Source: Vibrio hannami (GTDB taxonomy: Bacteria; Pseudomonadota; Gammaproteobacteria; Enterobacterales; Vibrionaceae). Taken from it: DNA of 64,000 nt. The notes under the pieces were generated by a model. It was not told the DNA's origin and ran no database searches. It saw only the letters and a list, made by a program, of their open reading frames with translations. The position numbers and the translations under genes were made by a program. This document shows positions 17,754 through 26,429 of this stretch, one piece after another (the stretch's first letter is position 1; every line of letters starts with the position of its first letter). The stretch covers positions 744,001-808,000 of the forward strand of contig NZ_JARQZP010000007.1 of the NCBI RefSeq assembly GCF_029589055.1. The letters are read 5' to 3'.

Positions 17754-18377
17754 CTATAAAAATAGCCCAACCCCAAATAATATAAGTACAACTCCGGCCC
17801 CCCTTTCAATGCGGTGTACGCTTTGTTTCAGGTGAAGTTGAACCTGGGGTCTACCAATTAACGAAGCAATGAGTAAGTCCCAACCAAGAACAGCAAGGAA
17901 CATCCATAAACCGCATGCAATTTGCTGAGTAAAAGTCACGTTGCTACCAAGAATAACGGTCATTAGACTCATATAAAAAAGTGCATTTTTCGGGTTAAGA
18001 ACCGCACTGTTTAAACCGAGAATCAGTTGTTTAGCAGGAGAGGGGGCTTTGACGTCCTCTGTTTGCAACAAGTCATTATTCTTCCGGCTGCGCAGTAACT
18101 GAGAGCCTATCCAAAGCAGATATAAAGCTCCTAAAGTTTCGACGATAGAGAACAGCGTTGAGTTATCTCGTATGCTCGTCCAGCCCAAAATAGCGATAGC
18201 TATATACAAGGCGTTTCCGAGCGCAATTCCTACGCATATGTAAAAACTGCCCTTTAAATTATGTCGAATAGAGTGTGCCACAATTAGAAAAAAATCCTGG
18301 CCAGGGCTGAGTAAGGCAACTAAGTGAGCGAGAGCCAGAGCTGGAAATGCAGCTGGCAGAAAAGTGGATAAAGACAT
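17754..18377 (-). CDS. LysE/RhtB-family amino-acid exporter
   Basis: 207 residues with about six membrane segments. The N-terminal signature LLSPGQDFFLIVAHSIRHN is the family motif (SPGP/QDF), and NPKNALFYMSLMTVI marks the second conserved region. The family exports amino acids such as homoserine, threonine, lysine or leucine; the substrate cannot be read here. It is directly downstream of, and in the same direction as, an AraC-type regulator (18433-19266, 55 bases apart), a pairing common for LysE exporters, so the regulator probably controls it. Confidence 0.9.
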   Translation of the reverse strand: MSLSTFLPAAFPALALAHLVALLSPGQDFFLIVAHSIRHNLKGSFYICVGIALGNALYIAIAILGWTSIRDNSTLFSIVETLGALYLLWIGSQLLRSRKNNDLLQTEDVKAPSPAKQLILGLNSAVLNPKNALFYMSLMTVILGSNVTFTQQIACGLWMFLAVLGWDLLIASLIGRPQVQLHLKQSVHRIERGAGVVLILFGVGLFL

Positions 18378-18432
18378 TAGAGTTTCTCTACAGTTGAATC
18401 GAACCGTAACTATAGGGAAGACTTAGTTTAGT

Positions 18433-19266
18433 TTATTGTCGAAAATTGACGCTGGTAGCCTGGTATTGCCTGGGCGTTGAAGCGGTGTAATTGACAAAAG
18501 CTTTGTGAAACTGACTTTGATCTGAAAACCCCACTTCGCAGGCAACATCAACGATATTCATCCCGCTCTTCAATAGCAATTTTGCCTTCTCAATTCTATG
18601 GCTGTTGAGGAAGGATTTTGGTGTAGTACCAAACTGGCGTTTAAAGCTTCTAATCAACGACTCAGTTGGTCTGGAAAGCTCCTTTGAAATGTCTAGTATA
18701 GAAGGTGGATTGATAAAATCGTCCAACAAGCGGGCTTTGACCTGATAAGCGATTTTGTCCCTATCGCTATCTTGTAGTGAAGGCGCGCAGTAACGGCTGA
18801 TGATACTATACAGATGGTGATTTATCTCAGATATGGTCTCCTGAGTTACATTCTCTATAAGGGATAAACATAAAGAGGACAGCTTTTTAGTTATCCCGGT
18901 ATCCTTTAGAACGTCGATTTCGCACTCAAATTGGGTAACACTTAGGTCATATAGCCGGGATAGTACGTCGCAGCACCACTTATTATCGATATAAAGCATT
19001 TGGTAACTGCGCGGTAAGTTGCTGACAGGGTTGCAAGCGTGCACAACGTTTGGAGCGATTATGACTCCTTCATTCTTGTGTATGAGTACTTCTCGTCCAC
19101 CTATTGTTGAACAGGTTGTCCCTGATTCTATAAGTCCGATTGAAAGCTCATCATGGCTATGTGCTTTATATCCCTGAACGCTGCTTATAGTTCGGCGAAT
19201 AGTCAGGTGAGAAACCTGATTATTACTCCAAAAGTGTTGATCGATATCTCGAACATATGTGCTCAA
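18433..19266 (-). CDS. AraC-family transcriptional regulator, probable partner of the LysE exporter
   Basis: 277 residues. N-terminal AraC cupin domain (HSHDELSIGLIESG, NVVHACNP; ~35-100) and C-terminal AraC DNA-binding domain (~170-270: ISKELSRPTESLIRSFKRQF, VACEVGFSDQSQFHKAF, the second helix-turn-helix intact). Only a TTG start at 19266 gives the full N-terminus, supported by GGAGAG five to six bases upstream; no in-frame ATG lies near. It reads into the LysE gene. Confidence 0.88.
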   Translation of the reverse strand: MSTYVRDIDQHFWSNNQVSHLTIRRTISSVQGYKAHSHDELSIGLIESGTTCSTIGGREVLIHKNEGVIIAPNVVHACNPVSNLPRSYQMLYIDNKWCCDVLSRLYDLSVTQFECEIDVLKDTGITKKLSSLCLSLIENVTQETISEINHHLYSIISRYCAPSLQDSDRDKIAYQVKARLLDDFINPPSILDISKELSRPTESLIRSFKRQFGTTPKSFLNSHRIEKAKLLLKSGMNIVDVACEVGFSDQSQFHKAFVNYTASTPRQYQATSVNFRQ

Positions 19267-19406
19267 AAGAACTCTCCTATCGTGAACCCGCGCAGACGTA
19301 TCCTAGATTACTCCTGGATATAGCACAATGTGTATCAATAAGTTAGCTAATTGAAAAGCCACTATAGTTCGTCTACTTTTAAAGAAGATTAGCGATTGGA
19401 GTGGAT

Positions 19407-21422
19407 ATGTTAAATAAGGACGAGCTCAAAATATTACGGGTGATAAGACTGGCGCCGTTAGTGATCGTTCTATTCTCCTTAGCTACTATTTTTGTTGTTG
19501 TTATTAATAATAAAGCCAACTTTCAAGAAGAGGTTGATAATATTTATGCATCTGCAACACATGAAAAAAAGAACTTAATAAAAAATGAAGTGAATAAGGT
19601 GATTGACTTCATTCAATACAAACGAGAGAGCACGATACAGAGGATAAAAAACAATATAAAAAAGAGAGTAAATGAAGCTCATTCTATAGCTGAGTCTATT
19701 TATCAGAACAATAATGATAAAAATCCAGAAGAAGTTAAAGAAATTATTATCGATGCTTTGAAAAATATTCGATTTAGCGATGGGCGAGGATATTATTTTG
19801 CCTATGAAATGAATGGGGAAAATGTTATGCATCCTATTTTAAAACACCTTGAGGGAAGAAATCTTTGGGATTTTAAAGATGTAAAAGGAGACTATGTTAT
19901 CCGGAAACTCTCCTCTATTGCTGAGAATAATGGCGATGGCTTTTATGAATGGTGGTGGACCAAACCAAATGATGTTGAGAATGAATATAATAAAATTGGA
20001 TTTGTTAAAAAATTTGAACCATTTAACTGGTTTATAGGGACAGGTGATTACGTCTTAGACTTTGAGGAAGAATTAAAAGAAGAGATATTAAGAGAGATCG
20101 ACAGAGTTAGATATGGCGTCAATGGGTATATTTTTGTTATCGACGAAGTAGGGGTATATTTAAGTCATATTAAAAAAGAATATATCGGAATGAATAGAAT
20201 AAGCCTGGTTGATAAGAACGGTGTTTATATTACCAAAGAGATCATCAAAACAGCTAAACAAGGTGATGGATATATTTCTTATATCGGAACCATAAAACCA
20301 GATACAGGAAATCCTGCCCGAAAAATTTCCTACGTTAAAGGTTACAGTGATTGGGGGTGGGCAATAGGGACCGGTAGCTATCTAGATGAAATTGAACAGG
20401 CGATAGAAAAGAAAAAATTAGCGTTAGATAAGGGGAATCGTGAGAAAATTATTCAGATTATTTCATTATGTCTGATTGTCTTTGTTGTCCTGTTTGTAAT
20501 CACACTCTTCTATTCCAACTTAATAAAAAGTCGATTTAATCTTTATAAAGAAAAAGTAGAGGAAAAAACTGAAAAGCTGAATGCCCTAAATCAGAATCTT
20601 GAAGTACAGGTCAAAGAGAGAACCAAAGACCTGAACAATAAAATTAAAGATATAGAAGATATGCAAAATCAACTGGTTGAATCAGCTAAACTCGCCAGTT
20701 TAGGGGGGATAGTCGCAGGCGTAGCTCATGAGATTAACACCCCGGTCGGTATAAGTATCACTGGGATAACACACCTGGATGATATTACTAAAGATATTGA
20801 CGCTAAGTTTGAAGCACAGTCGCTCACGTCAGATGATTTTCGAGGGTATTTGGCTGGGGTTAAAGAGACGTCTGAAATCGTATTTCTCAATCTGGATAGA
20901 ACAGCCAAGTTAATACAAAACTTCAAGATGATATCTGTTGATCAGGCTACTGAAGAAGAGCGACGCTTTAATGTTCACGATTACCTGATGGAAATTCTAT
21001 TAAGTGTTGGAAATATAACGAAGAAAAACAATGTTCAGGTTGACGTTTTCTGTGATACGAACATTGAAATTAAAAGCCAGCCTGGCTATCTTGCGCAGGT
21101 GCTCACCAACCTGATTATGAACTCTATTCGCCATGGATTTATCGTTGATCGTGAACATAATATCCGAATCAGCGTCAATCGTACCGACAACGGCCTGGTT
21201 TTTATTTACGAAGACAATGGTGTAGGAATACCAGAAGAGCACGAGTCGAAGATTTTTGAACCATTTTTCACAACCAATCGTGAGGAAGGTGGTACAGGTT
21301 TAGGGCTGAATATCGTCCATAATATCGTAACGAATAAATTACATGGACGTATCGAGTGCACTCAGCCCCAGGGTGACTGGGTTCAATTTGTTATCACCCT
21401 ACCAGAAGATAAGTTACTTTAG
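19407..21422 (+). CDS. Cache-domain sensor histidine kinase
   Basis: About 671 residues. TM helix (~15-33), periplasmic region with two Cache units (~40-345; repeats of G-x-G-YYFAYE / GYIFVID and the closing WFIGTGDY / WAIGTGSY), second TM (~350-372), coiled coil (~380-425), HisKA (~430-500, [18 protein letters not shown] with the phospho-His in HEINT) and HATPase ([27 protein letters not shown]). There is no receiver domain and no response regulator gene beside it, so the partner is elsewhere. The first half is markedly more AT-rich than its neighbours, a possible sign of transfer. The ATG at 19407 has GGAG five bases before it. Its 3' end overlaps the convergent small gene by 9 bases. Confidence 0.92.
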   Translation: MLNKDELKILRVIRLAPLVIVLFSLATIFVVVINNKANFQEEVDNIYASATHEKKNLIKNEVNKVIDFIQYKRESTIQRIKNNIKKRVNEAHSIAESIYQNNNDKNPEEVKEIIIDALKNIRFSDGRGYYFAYEMNGENVMHPILKHLEGRNLWDFKDVKGDYVIRKLSSIAENNGDGFYEWWWTKPNDVENEYNKIGFVKKFEPFNWFIGTGDYVLDFEEELKEEILREIDRVRYGVNGYIFVIDEVGVYLSHIKKEYIGMNRISLVDKNGVYITKEIIKTAKQGDGYISYIGTIKPDTGNPARKISYVKGYSDWGWAIGTGSYLDEIEQAIEKKKLALDKGNREKIIQIISLCLIVFVVLFVITLFYSNLIKSRFNLYKEKVEEKTEKLNALNQNLEVQVKERTKDLNNKIKDIEDMQNQLVESAKLASLGGIVAGVAHEINTPVGISITGITHLDDITKDIDAKFEAQSLTSDDFRGYLAGVKETSEIVFLNLDRTAKLIQNFKMISVDQATEEERRFNVHDYLMEILLSVGNITKKNNVQVDVFCDTNIEIKSQPGYLAQVLTNLIMNSIRHGFIVDREHNIRISVNRTDNGLVFIYEDNGVGIPEEHESKIFEPFFTTNREEGGTGLGLNIVHNIVTNKLHGRIECTQPQGDWVQFVITLPEDKLL

Positions 21423-21680
21423 TGGGTCATCATCGGGCAGAACATTATGCAGCCATAACGCGAGCCTCTTCTTAATATTTTTCCCGTCTAATTTATCTGC
21501 CGGGAGTGGGGTAATTTGCTTCACTTCAACGAGAAACAGATAAACCGCTTTAGCCTTTACTGGTTGTGATGTTCCTTGATCCGCTAGTTCAAATCCTTGC
21601 ATTTTTGCCATCTTGCATCCGACTTCCAACGCTTTTTTGAACAGTTTGTCTTCATTCATTATTTTGGTTGTTTTTGACAT
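21414..21680 (-). CDS. DUF5062-like small protein
   Basis: 88 residues, soluble and helical, with many Lys. The pattern (ALEVGCKMAKMQGFELAD near the N-terminus, [18 protein letters not shown] at the end) resembles the DUF5062 family of Vibrio and relatives; this is recognition by pattern, not alignment. AAGGAAGG precedes the ATG. Its end overlaps the Cache kinase gene by nine bases on the opposite strand. Function unknown. Confidence 0.75.
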   Translation of the reverse strand: MSKTTKIMNEDKLFKKALEVGCKMAKMQGFELADQGTSQPVKAKAVYLFLVEVKQITPLPADKLDGKNIKKRLALWLHNVLPDDDPLK

Positions 21681-21716
21681 AGCGTTACCTTCCTTTTATA
21701 CGTTGTTCTCAGTATA

Positions 21717-22277
21717 TCAATCAGCTAGGGAAAGAAGATGCTCTATTGCTTCCATATGTTGAGGGTAGTCACTAAATTTTTCTCTTTGTTCTGTGGTCAT
21801 CTCAAACAAACTGTTTTTTACCGACCAGAACAATTTGGTTGTTCGCAGCATCGCCTTTAAAGGTTTAGCGACTTCAAACTCGTAAATATCTTCAAGCAGA
21901 TTATTTATCTGCTCTTGGTCAGGAGCCGCGTCATTATTAGTTGTTAATAGGGATTGCAATTCTTGATAGCGCTTTCCGGTTTTAAGGCTTTCCATAACCG
22001 GAACGTTACTCTTAGCCATATCACTCAGCTTTACTTCGATCAGCGCAAACCAGCGCTCAAAGGTTAACTGCTCAGGGGCAAGAGCGTCGAAATCAGTACG
22101 TATTTGCGATTCTATTGAAGTCTGAGATTGCATAAAAACGGTTCTTACCGCCTGAAAAGGAAGTTGGTATTTCTTACATTGAGCAATTATCAACGAGTGA
22201 AAACCATTTCCCGGTAAGTGAAGATTCTCTTTGAGTGTAGCGATTGCGATTTCTTGTTCTGTTGTCAGCGTACTCAT
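21717..22277 (-). CDS. Unknown helical protein immediately downstream of dhaR
   Basis: 186 residues, no membrane segment or signal peptide, predicted mostly helical, acidic. I do not recognise it. Its ATG directly follows the dhaR stop (TAG then ATG without a gap), so the two are almost certainly cotranscribed and translationally coupled. A role with DhaR or glycerol/dihydroxyacetone metabolism is possible only by association. Confidence 0.7.
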   Translation of the reverse strand: MSTLTTEQEIAIATLKENLHLPGNGFHSLIIAQCKKYQLPFQAVRTVFMQSQTSIESQIRTDFDALAPEQLTFERWFALIEVKLSDMAKSNVPVMESLKTGKRYQELQSLLTTNNDAAPDQEQINNLLEDIYEFEVAKPLKAMLRTTKLFWSVKNSLFEMTTEQREKFSDYPQHMEAIEHLLSLAD

Positions 22278-24233
22278 CTAATGAAAATCCTCTAAATTGA
22301 TCTGGTAGTTTTTTAGCTTGCGCCAAAGGGTGGTGCGGTTTACGTCGAGCAGAGCACACATCTTACCAGGCTTTCCCTGGCAGGCTTTAGCTGCCTGAAG
22401 AATCGCCTGCTTCTCAACCTGAGCCAGTGTCAGGTCTTGTCTTATGTTATCAGCATTCTCGGATCTATCCCTCAACACAGAATCAGGCAGATCGTTTTTG
22501 CTTATGGTTTCTCCATCGCTAAAGCTGAGTGCCCGTTCTAACACGCTTCTCAGCTCTCTGTTATTCCCCGGCCAACTATATTGCTGAAGCTGCATCATTG
22601 TGTCATTACTGAGTGAGATGTCAGTTCCTGTGCTGCCTCTGAGAAACTTGAGATACCTTGTCACCAGCGTTGGTATATCTTCAGCTCTCTCTCTCAAAGG
22701 TGGGATCTCGATATCAAATGACTGTAATTCGTACATTAGTTGGCGGCCAAACCGCTTCTCATCCACGTATTGGGTTAAGTCAGAACCGGAAGTTGCGATG
22801 ATACGAATGTCTACCGGAACAACTGTGTGGTCCAACCGGTTTACTAGGCCAGTTTTTAGAAGATGGAGCAAGGCAGCTTGTACTTCGCTGGTCAGATATT
22901 CAATATGGTCGAGAAAAAGCGTCCCTCCATTTGCCAGTTCAAACTTGGAAGGGAAGGGGTTATCGCTGTCAGCATCTGAGCCAAGAAATTCCGCGATCAT
23001 AGATACATGAGGAATCGCTTGGCAGTTTATCGCAATAAACGCTTTATCCCGTCGTTCACTTGCATTATGGATAGCCTGGGCAAGGTCGGCTTTACCCAGG
23101 CCTTCTTCACCTCTAAGCAGCACAGAACCACGCCCTTTTGCGGCGTGTTTTGCTAGGCGAAGGACTTTTTGCATTCCATCTGAATTAAACACCAGATCAT
23201 CAAATGTTAGATGCGCCAGGTTGCCCGAGTGATGGTGAACCAACTGTCGGATATGCTCGATAGGGTGCATGAGTACGATATACGAGTGGACGTGGTTTTG
23301 CTCATCTTTCACCAGCCGGAGCGACATCAATAGCGAGATTAGTTTCTGGTTGCTTTCCACCGTTGTTTCGAACATTTCCAGCTCTTGTTTACTCTCAATA
23401 GCATGTCTGACTTTTTGAGGTAGGTGGATCAATGAGTCAACCTTGTTGCCAAGCGCCTTGTTACTTTCCAGGTCGAGCAGTGTACTCCCTTTCTTATTCA
23501 GGTAATGAACAACTCCCTGCGTGTCCCACGCCAGTACACCTTCCTCCACACCTTCAAGCAATACGTAAACCTCGCTGAGGTGCTGGTTCGACTCAGTGAG
23601 GCAGTGTTCGGCATACATATTACTGGCGATCTCTTTTGCCGCTGAGTACACCAGCCCCTGAGATGTTGGGCTTGCGAGTTCGTAAGGCATGATAAGCGCC
23701 ACGGTCCCGAGAATGTTTCCCTGGCTGTTAAATATAGGTGCGGCATAGCTGGCGAACTGGTGAAGTGGTTGTTTAAAGTGCTCATGGCCGACAGTTTTGG
23801 TGGCTTGTGCCAGGCTAATTGCACTGGTTATGGCATTGTTCCCCATAGTGGCTTCACGCCAGTAAACACCTTCATATATTCCATAAGGGCGTAGCAGTTC
23901 TCGCATCTCTTCACTGGCGCATAGGCCCAAAGTACAACCAGTTTCATCGGTAATTAATAGTGCAGAGCAGCTATCTTCCAGAAACTCACAAATGTCCTCT
24001 ATAACCGGAATCGCCACATCGATCAGATAGGACTTATTCCTTTTTAATGAGGCAAGTGTAACGCCTTTGGCATAGCTAAGCGGTGGCCAGTGATCATACC
24101 GCTGCCTGCGCTTACATCTATCCCATACTTCCTTCAGATAAGGATCCAGCTCACTACCTTCCGACTCAAGACTGTTGTCTTCAGCTATGTATTTTGTCCA
24201 GATTTTTTGTGCGTGGTCTGTGGAATGTATCAT
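22278..24233 (-). CDS. dhaR: Dihydroxyacetone kinase operon regulator DhaR
   Basis: 651 residues. GAF-like domain (~60-190), PAS (~205-310), AAA+ domain (~325-560: modified Walker A GEEGLGKADL, Walker B GGTLFLDHIE, arginine region PPLRERAEDIP), and a Fis-type helix-turn-helix (ACQGKPGKMCALLDVNRTTL; ~605-645). This is the DhaR arrangement; DhaR is controlled by direct binding of DhaK and DhaL. The GAFTGA loop that contacts sigma-54 is absent: the segment reads EFLGSDADSDNPFPSKFE. As in E. coli DhaR it should therefore work with the ordinary sigma-70 polymerase. Divergent from dhaKLM; a perfect palindrome lies 22 bases upstream of its start, suggesting autoregulation. Confidence 0.93.
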   Translation of the reverse strand: MIHSTDHAQKIWTKYIAEDNSLESEGSELDPYLKEVWDRCKRRQRYDHWPPLSYAKGVTLASLKRNKSYLIDVAIPVIEDICEFLEDSCSALLITDETGCTLGLCASEEMRELLRPYGIYEGVYWREATMGNNAITSAISLAQATKTVGHEHFKQPLHQFASYAAPIFNSQGNILGTVALIMPYELASPTSQGLVYSAAKEIASNMYAEHCLTESNQHLSEVYVLLEGVEEGVLAWDTQGVVHYLNKKGSTLLDLESNKALGNKVDSLIHLPQKVRHAIESKQELEMFETTVESNQKLISLLMSLRLVKDEQNHVHSYIVLMHPIEHIRQLVHHHSGNLAHLTFDDLVFNSDGMQKVLRLAKHAAKGRGSVLLRGEEGLGKADLAQAIHNASERRDKAFIAINCQAIPHVSMIAEFLGSDADSDNPFPSKFELANGGTLFLDHIEYLTSEVQAALLHLLKTGLVNRLDHTVVPVDIRIIATSGSDLTQYVDEKRFGRQLMYELQSFDIEIPPLRERAEDIPTLVTRYLKFLRGSTGTDISLSNDTMMQLQQYSWPGNNRELRSVLERALSFSDGETISKNDLPDSVLRDRSENADNIRQDLTLAQVEKQAILQAAKACQGKPGKMCALLDVNRTTLWRKLKNYQINLEDFH

Positions 24234-24254
24234 CGCAAGCGCTCAGAAGATTTA

Positions 24255-24273
24255 ATGTTTCATATTGAAACAT
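24255..24273. promoter_or_regulatory. Palindromic operator at the dhaR promoter
   Basis: ATGTTTCA-TAT-TGAAACAT, a perfect 8+8 inverted repeat with a 3-base spacer, 22 bases upstream of the dhaR ATG. Same consensus (TGTTTCA-N3-TGAAACA) as the two sites nearer dhaK. Likely bound by DhaR. Confidence 0.7.
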
Positions 24274-24437
24274 TGTTTTCCTGCCACAAATTTGATCAAC
24301 TGCACAAAGGTTGAATTTATTCATTAGATTTGTTGGCAACCCACACAGAAGTGAGTGGGCACAATTAAAAATGAGGACCAATTAACAGTTTATGAATATT
24401 GAAGCTGTTCAAATAAATTTCATCAGAATCAGATTTT

Positions 24438-24486
24438 TGTATCAATATGAAACATAAGTGTCCTTTTGGTGTTTCAAATTGAATCA
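24438..24486. promoter_or_regulatory. Two operator-like sites upstream of dhaK
   Basis: TGTATCA-ATA-TGAAACA (24438-24454) and TGTTTCA-AAT-TGAATCA (24470-24486) each match the perfect palindrome at 24255 with one mismatch; centres are 32 bases apart, three helical turns. They lie 157-205 bases before dhaK. The remainder of the 409-base dhaR/dhaK gap shows no gene. Confidence 0.65.
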
Positions 24487-24642
24487 CTGGTCCATGCTTT
24501 TTCGAAAGCCCCAGCTTTAAGTTAACTTATTCCCGGTAGGATAAAGCGGGTAAAGCAATAACAAAAACAAGCCACATAAATGCACACAGAAAATAACGTA
24601 CGAAACAGAAGTGAAACTTCAGACAATAACAAGGACTAGAAC

Positions 24643-25707
24643 ATGAAAAAGATGATCAACAACGTAGATGATGTCGTAAAAGAAACCCTACAAGGCGTCG
24701 CTGCGGCTCACCCGGAGCTGGAAGTTAACATGGAACCTTACTATGTAACGCGTGGCACAGAGAAGCCAAAAGTAGCGTTAGTTTCCGGTGGTGGCAGTGG
24801 TCACGAACCAATGCATGGCGGTTTTGTTGGTCTTGGTATGTTAGACGGTGCTTGTCCGGGTGAAATGTTTACTTCACCAACACCAGATCAAATGTACGAA
24901 TGCGGCCAGAAAGTAGATTCAGGCGAAGGCGTACTGTTCTTAATCAAAAACTACACAGGTGACGTACTAAACTTTGAGACTGCAGTTGAACTGCTACACG
25001 GTGACGGTGTGAAAGTTCAGGCGGCATTACTGGATGATGATGTAGCAGTAAAAGACAGCTTATATACCGCTGGTCGCCGTGGTGTAGCAACAACAGTACT
25101 AGCTGAAAAAATCTTGGGTGCAGCAGCAGAAGAAGGGTATAGCTTAGAGAAGTGTACTGAACTGGCAAAACGCATTACCAACCGTGGTCGCTCTTTTGGT
25201 GTCGCTCTTGACGCATGTACTGTTCCTGCTGCAGGTAAGCCTAGCTTCGAACTGGCTGATGATGAATTTGAATTTGGTATTGGTATCCATGGTGAGCCAG
25301 GTATCGAGCGTCGTAAGTTTACCAGTGGCGATGAGATTGTGACCGATATGATGGCGCAGATCTTTGACAATGCGCCTTATGAGCGAGTGGTTCGCCAGTG
25401 GGATGCTGAAGCCGGAGACTGGCGTGACGAGAGCTGGACAACCGAGTCTTTAGGTCAGGGTGATAAAGTGATCGTTCTGGTGAACAACCTTGGTGCTACA
25501 CCGCAATCTGAGCTCTATATCGTTTATCGCAAAGTAGTTGAGTTACTAGAAATTCAAGGCATTAAAGTAGAGCGTAATTTAGTAGGCACTTACTGTAGCT
25601 CTTTGGATATGCAAGGCCTGTCGGTAACAGTTCTGAAAGTTGACGATGAAATGCTAAAACTTTGGGATGCACCAGTGAAAACACCAGCGCTTCGCTGGGG
25701 AATCTAA
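24643..25707 (+). CDS. dhaK: PTS-dependent dihydroxyacetone kinase subunit DhaK
   Basis: 354 residues, the dihydroxyacetone-binding subunit. It holds the substrate through a hemiaminal bond to a His in the HGEPGIE motif (~225), present here as IGIHGEPGIERR; SGGGSGHEPMHGG (~50) is the substrate-pocket loop. First gene of dhaKLM, 19 bases before dhaL, preceded by AAGGA. Because DhaM follows, the phosphate comes from phosphoenolpyruvate via the PTS, not ATP. Expected product: dihydroxyacetone phosphate. DhaK is also a corepressor of DhaR in E. coli. Confidence 0.95.
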   Translation: MKKMINNVDDVVKETLQGVAAAHPELEVNMEPYYVTRGTEKPKVALVSGGGSGHEPMHGGFVGLGMLDGACPGEMFTSPTPDQMYECGQKVDSGEGVLFLIKNYTGDVLNFETAVELLHGDGVKVQAALLDDDVAVKDSLYTAGRRGVATTVLAEKILGAAAEEGYSLEKCTELAKRITNRGRSFGVALDACTVPAAGKPSFELADDEFEFGIGIHGEPGIERRKFTSGDEIVTDMMAQIFDNAPYERVVRQWDAEAGDWRDESWTTESLGQGDKVIVLVNNLGATPQSELYIVYRKVVELLEIQGIKVERNLVGTYCSSLDMQGLSVTVLKVDDEMLKLWDAPVKTPALRWGI

Positions 25708-25726
25708 TCTGATTCAGGAGTAAAAA

Positions 25727-26353
25727 ATGATAGTTACAAAAGCGCATATTGTTGCCTGGCTAGAAGCGTCAGCTGCTGTTTTCGAACAGAATCAAGACTT
25801 TTTAACCGACCTGGACCGTGAAATTGGTGATGCTGACCACGGCTTAAATATGAACCGTGGTTTCCGTAAGGTAATGGAAAAACTACCAAGCGTTGCGGAT
25901 AAGAGTATTGGCAATATCCTCAAAACGACAGGCATGACACTTCTTTCCAGTATAGGTGGGGCAAGTGGCCCGCTATATGGCACTTTCTTTATCCGTGCTG
26001 CTACTAGCGTAATGGCGAAGGAAGAACTTACTCTGGCTGAAGTAGAGAAAATGTTCAGTGATGCAATGGAAGGTGTTGTTCAACGCGGAAAAGCTGAGAT
26101 AGGTGATAAGACCATGGTAGATACCATGAGTGCTATCGTAACAACCCTTAAAGCCTCTCAGGATGACGAGTTGACTGATGCGTTAGCAAAAGCGGCGAGC
26201 GCCGGAGAAGAAGCGATGAAAGGAACTATTCCTATGATTGCTAAAAAAGGGCGTGCCAGCTATCTGGGTGAGCGTTCTGCGGGTCATCAGGATCCTGGTG
26301 CAACATCGGCATACCTAATGTTTGATACCTTTTGCAAGGTCGTTAAGTCATAA
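25727..26353 (+). CDS. dhaL: PTS-dependent dihydroxyacetone kinase, ADP-binding subunit DhaL
   Basis: 208 residues, all-helical nucleotide-binding subunit. The Asp cluster that holds Mg-ADP is complete in DREIGDADHG (~32-41), and GGASGPLYGTFF and GERSAGHQDPGA are the other family blocks. In the PTS type ADP is a permanent cofactor rephosphorylated by DhaM. AGGAG precedes its ATG. It should form the phosphotransfer pair with the DhaK before it. Confidence 0.95.
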   Translation: MIVTKAHIVAWLEASAAVFEQNQDFLTDLDREIGDADHGLNMNRGFRKVMEKLPSVADKSIGNILKTTGMTLLSSIGGASGPLYGTFFIRAATSVMAKEELTLAEVEKMFSDAMEGVVQRGKAEIGDKTMVDTMSAIVTTLKASQDDELTDALAKAASAGEEAMKGTIPMIAKKGRASYLGERSAGHQDPGATSAYLMFDTFCKVVKS

Positions 26354-26393
26354 AGTGGCGAAGTAAATAGCAAATGCGTTTGTAACTAAGCGT

Positions 26394-26413
26394 GAGGTGG
26401 CGAAAGCCACCTC
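26394..26413 (+). other. Hairpin with GNRA tetraloop between dhaL and dhaM
   Basis: GAGGTGGC-GAAA-GCCACCTC: perfect 8-bp GC-rich stem with GAAA loop, 16 bases before the dhaM start. No T tract follows, so it is more likely an mRNA processing or stability element that sets DhaM levels than a terminator. Confidence 0.6.
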
Positions 26414-26429
26414 TGTATAGGTAGTTAAG

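Noticed and set aside
24083..24314. Two overlapping plus-strand frames opposite the start of dhaR
   Set aside because: They are antisense to well-conserved dhaR coding sequence and the operator, with no motif or ribosome site.
24487..24642. Search for a sigma-54 promoter before dhaK
   Set aside because: No TGGCAC/TTGC pair with correct spacing; this agrees with DhaR lacking GAFTGA.
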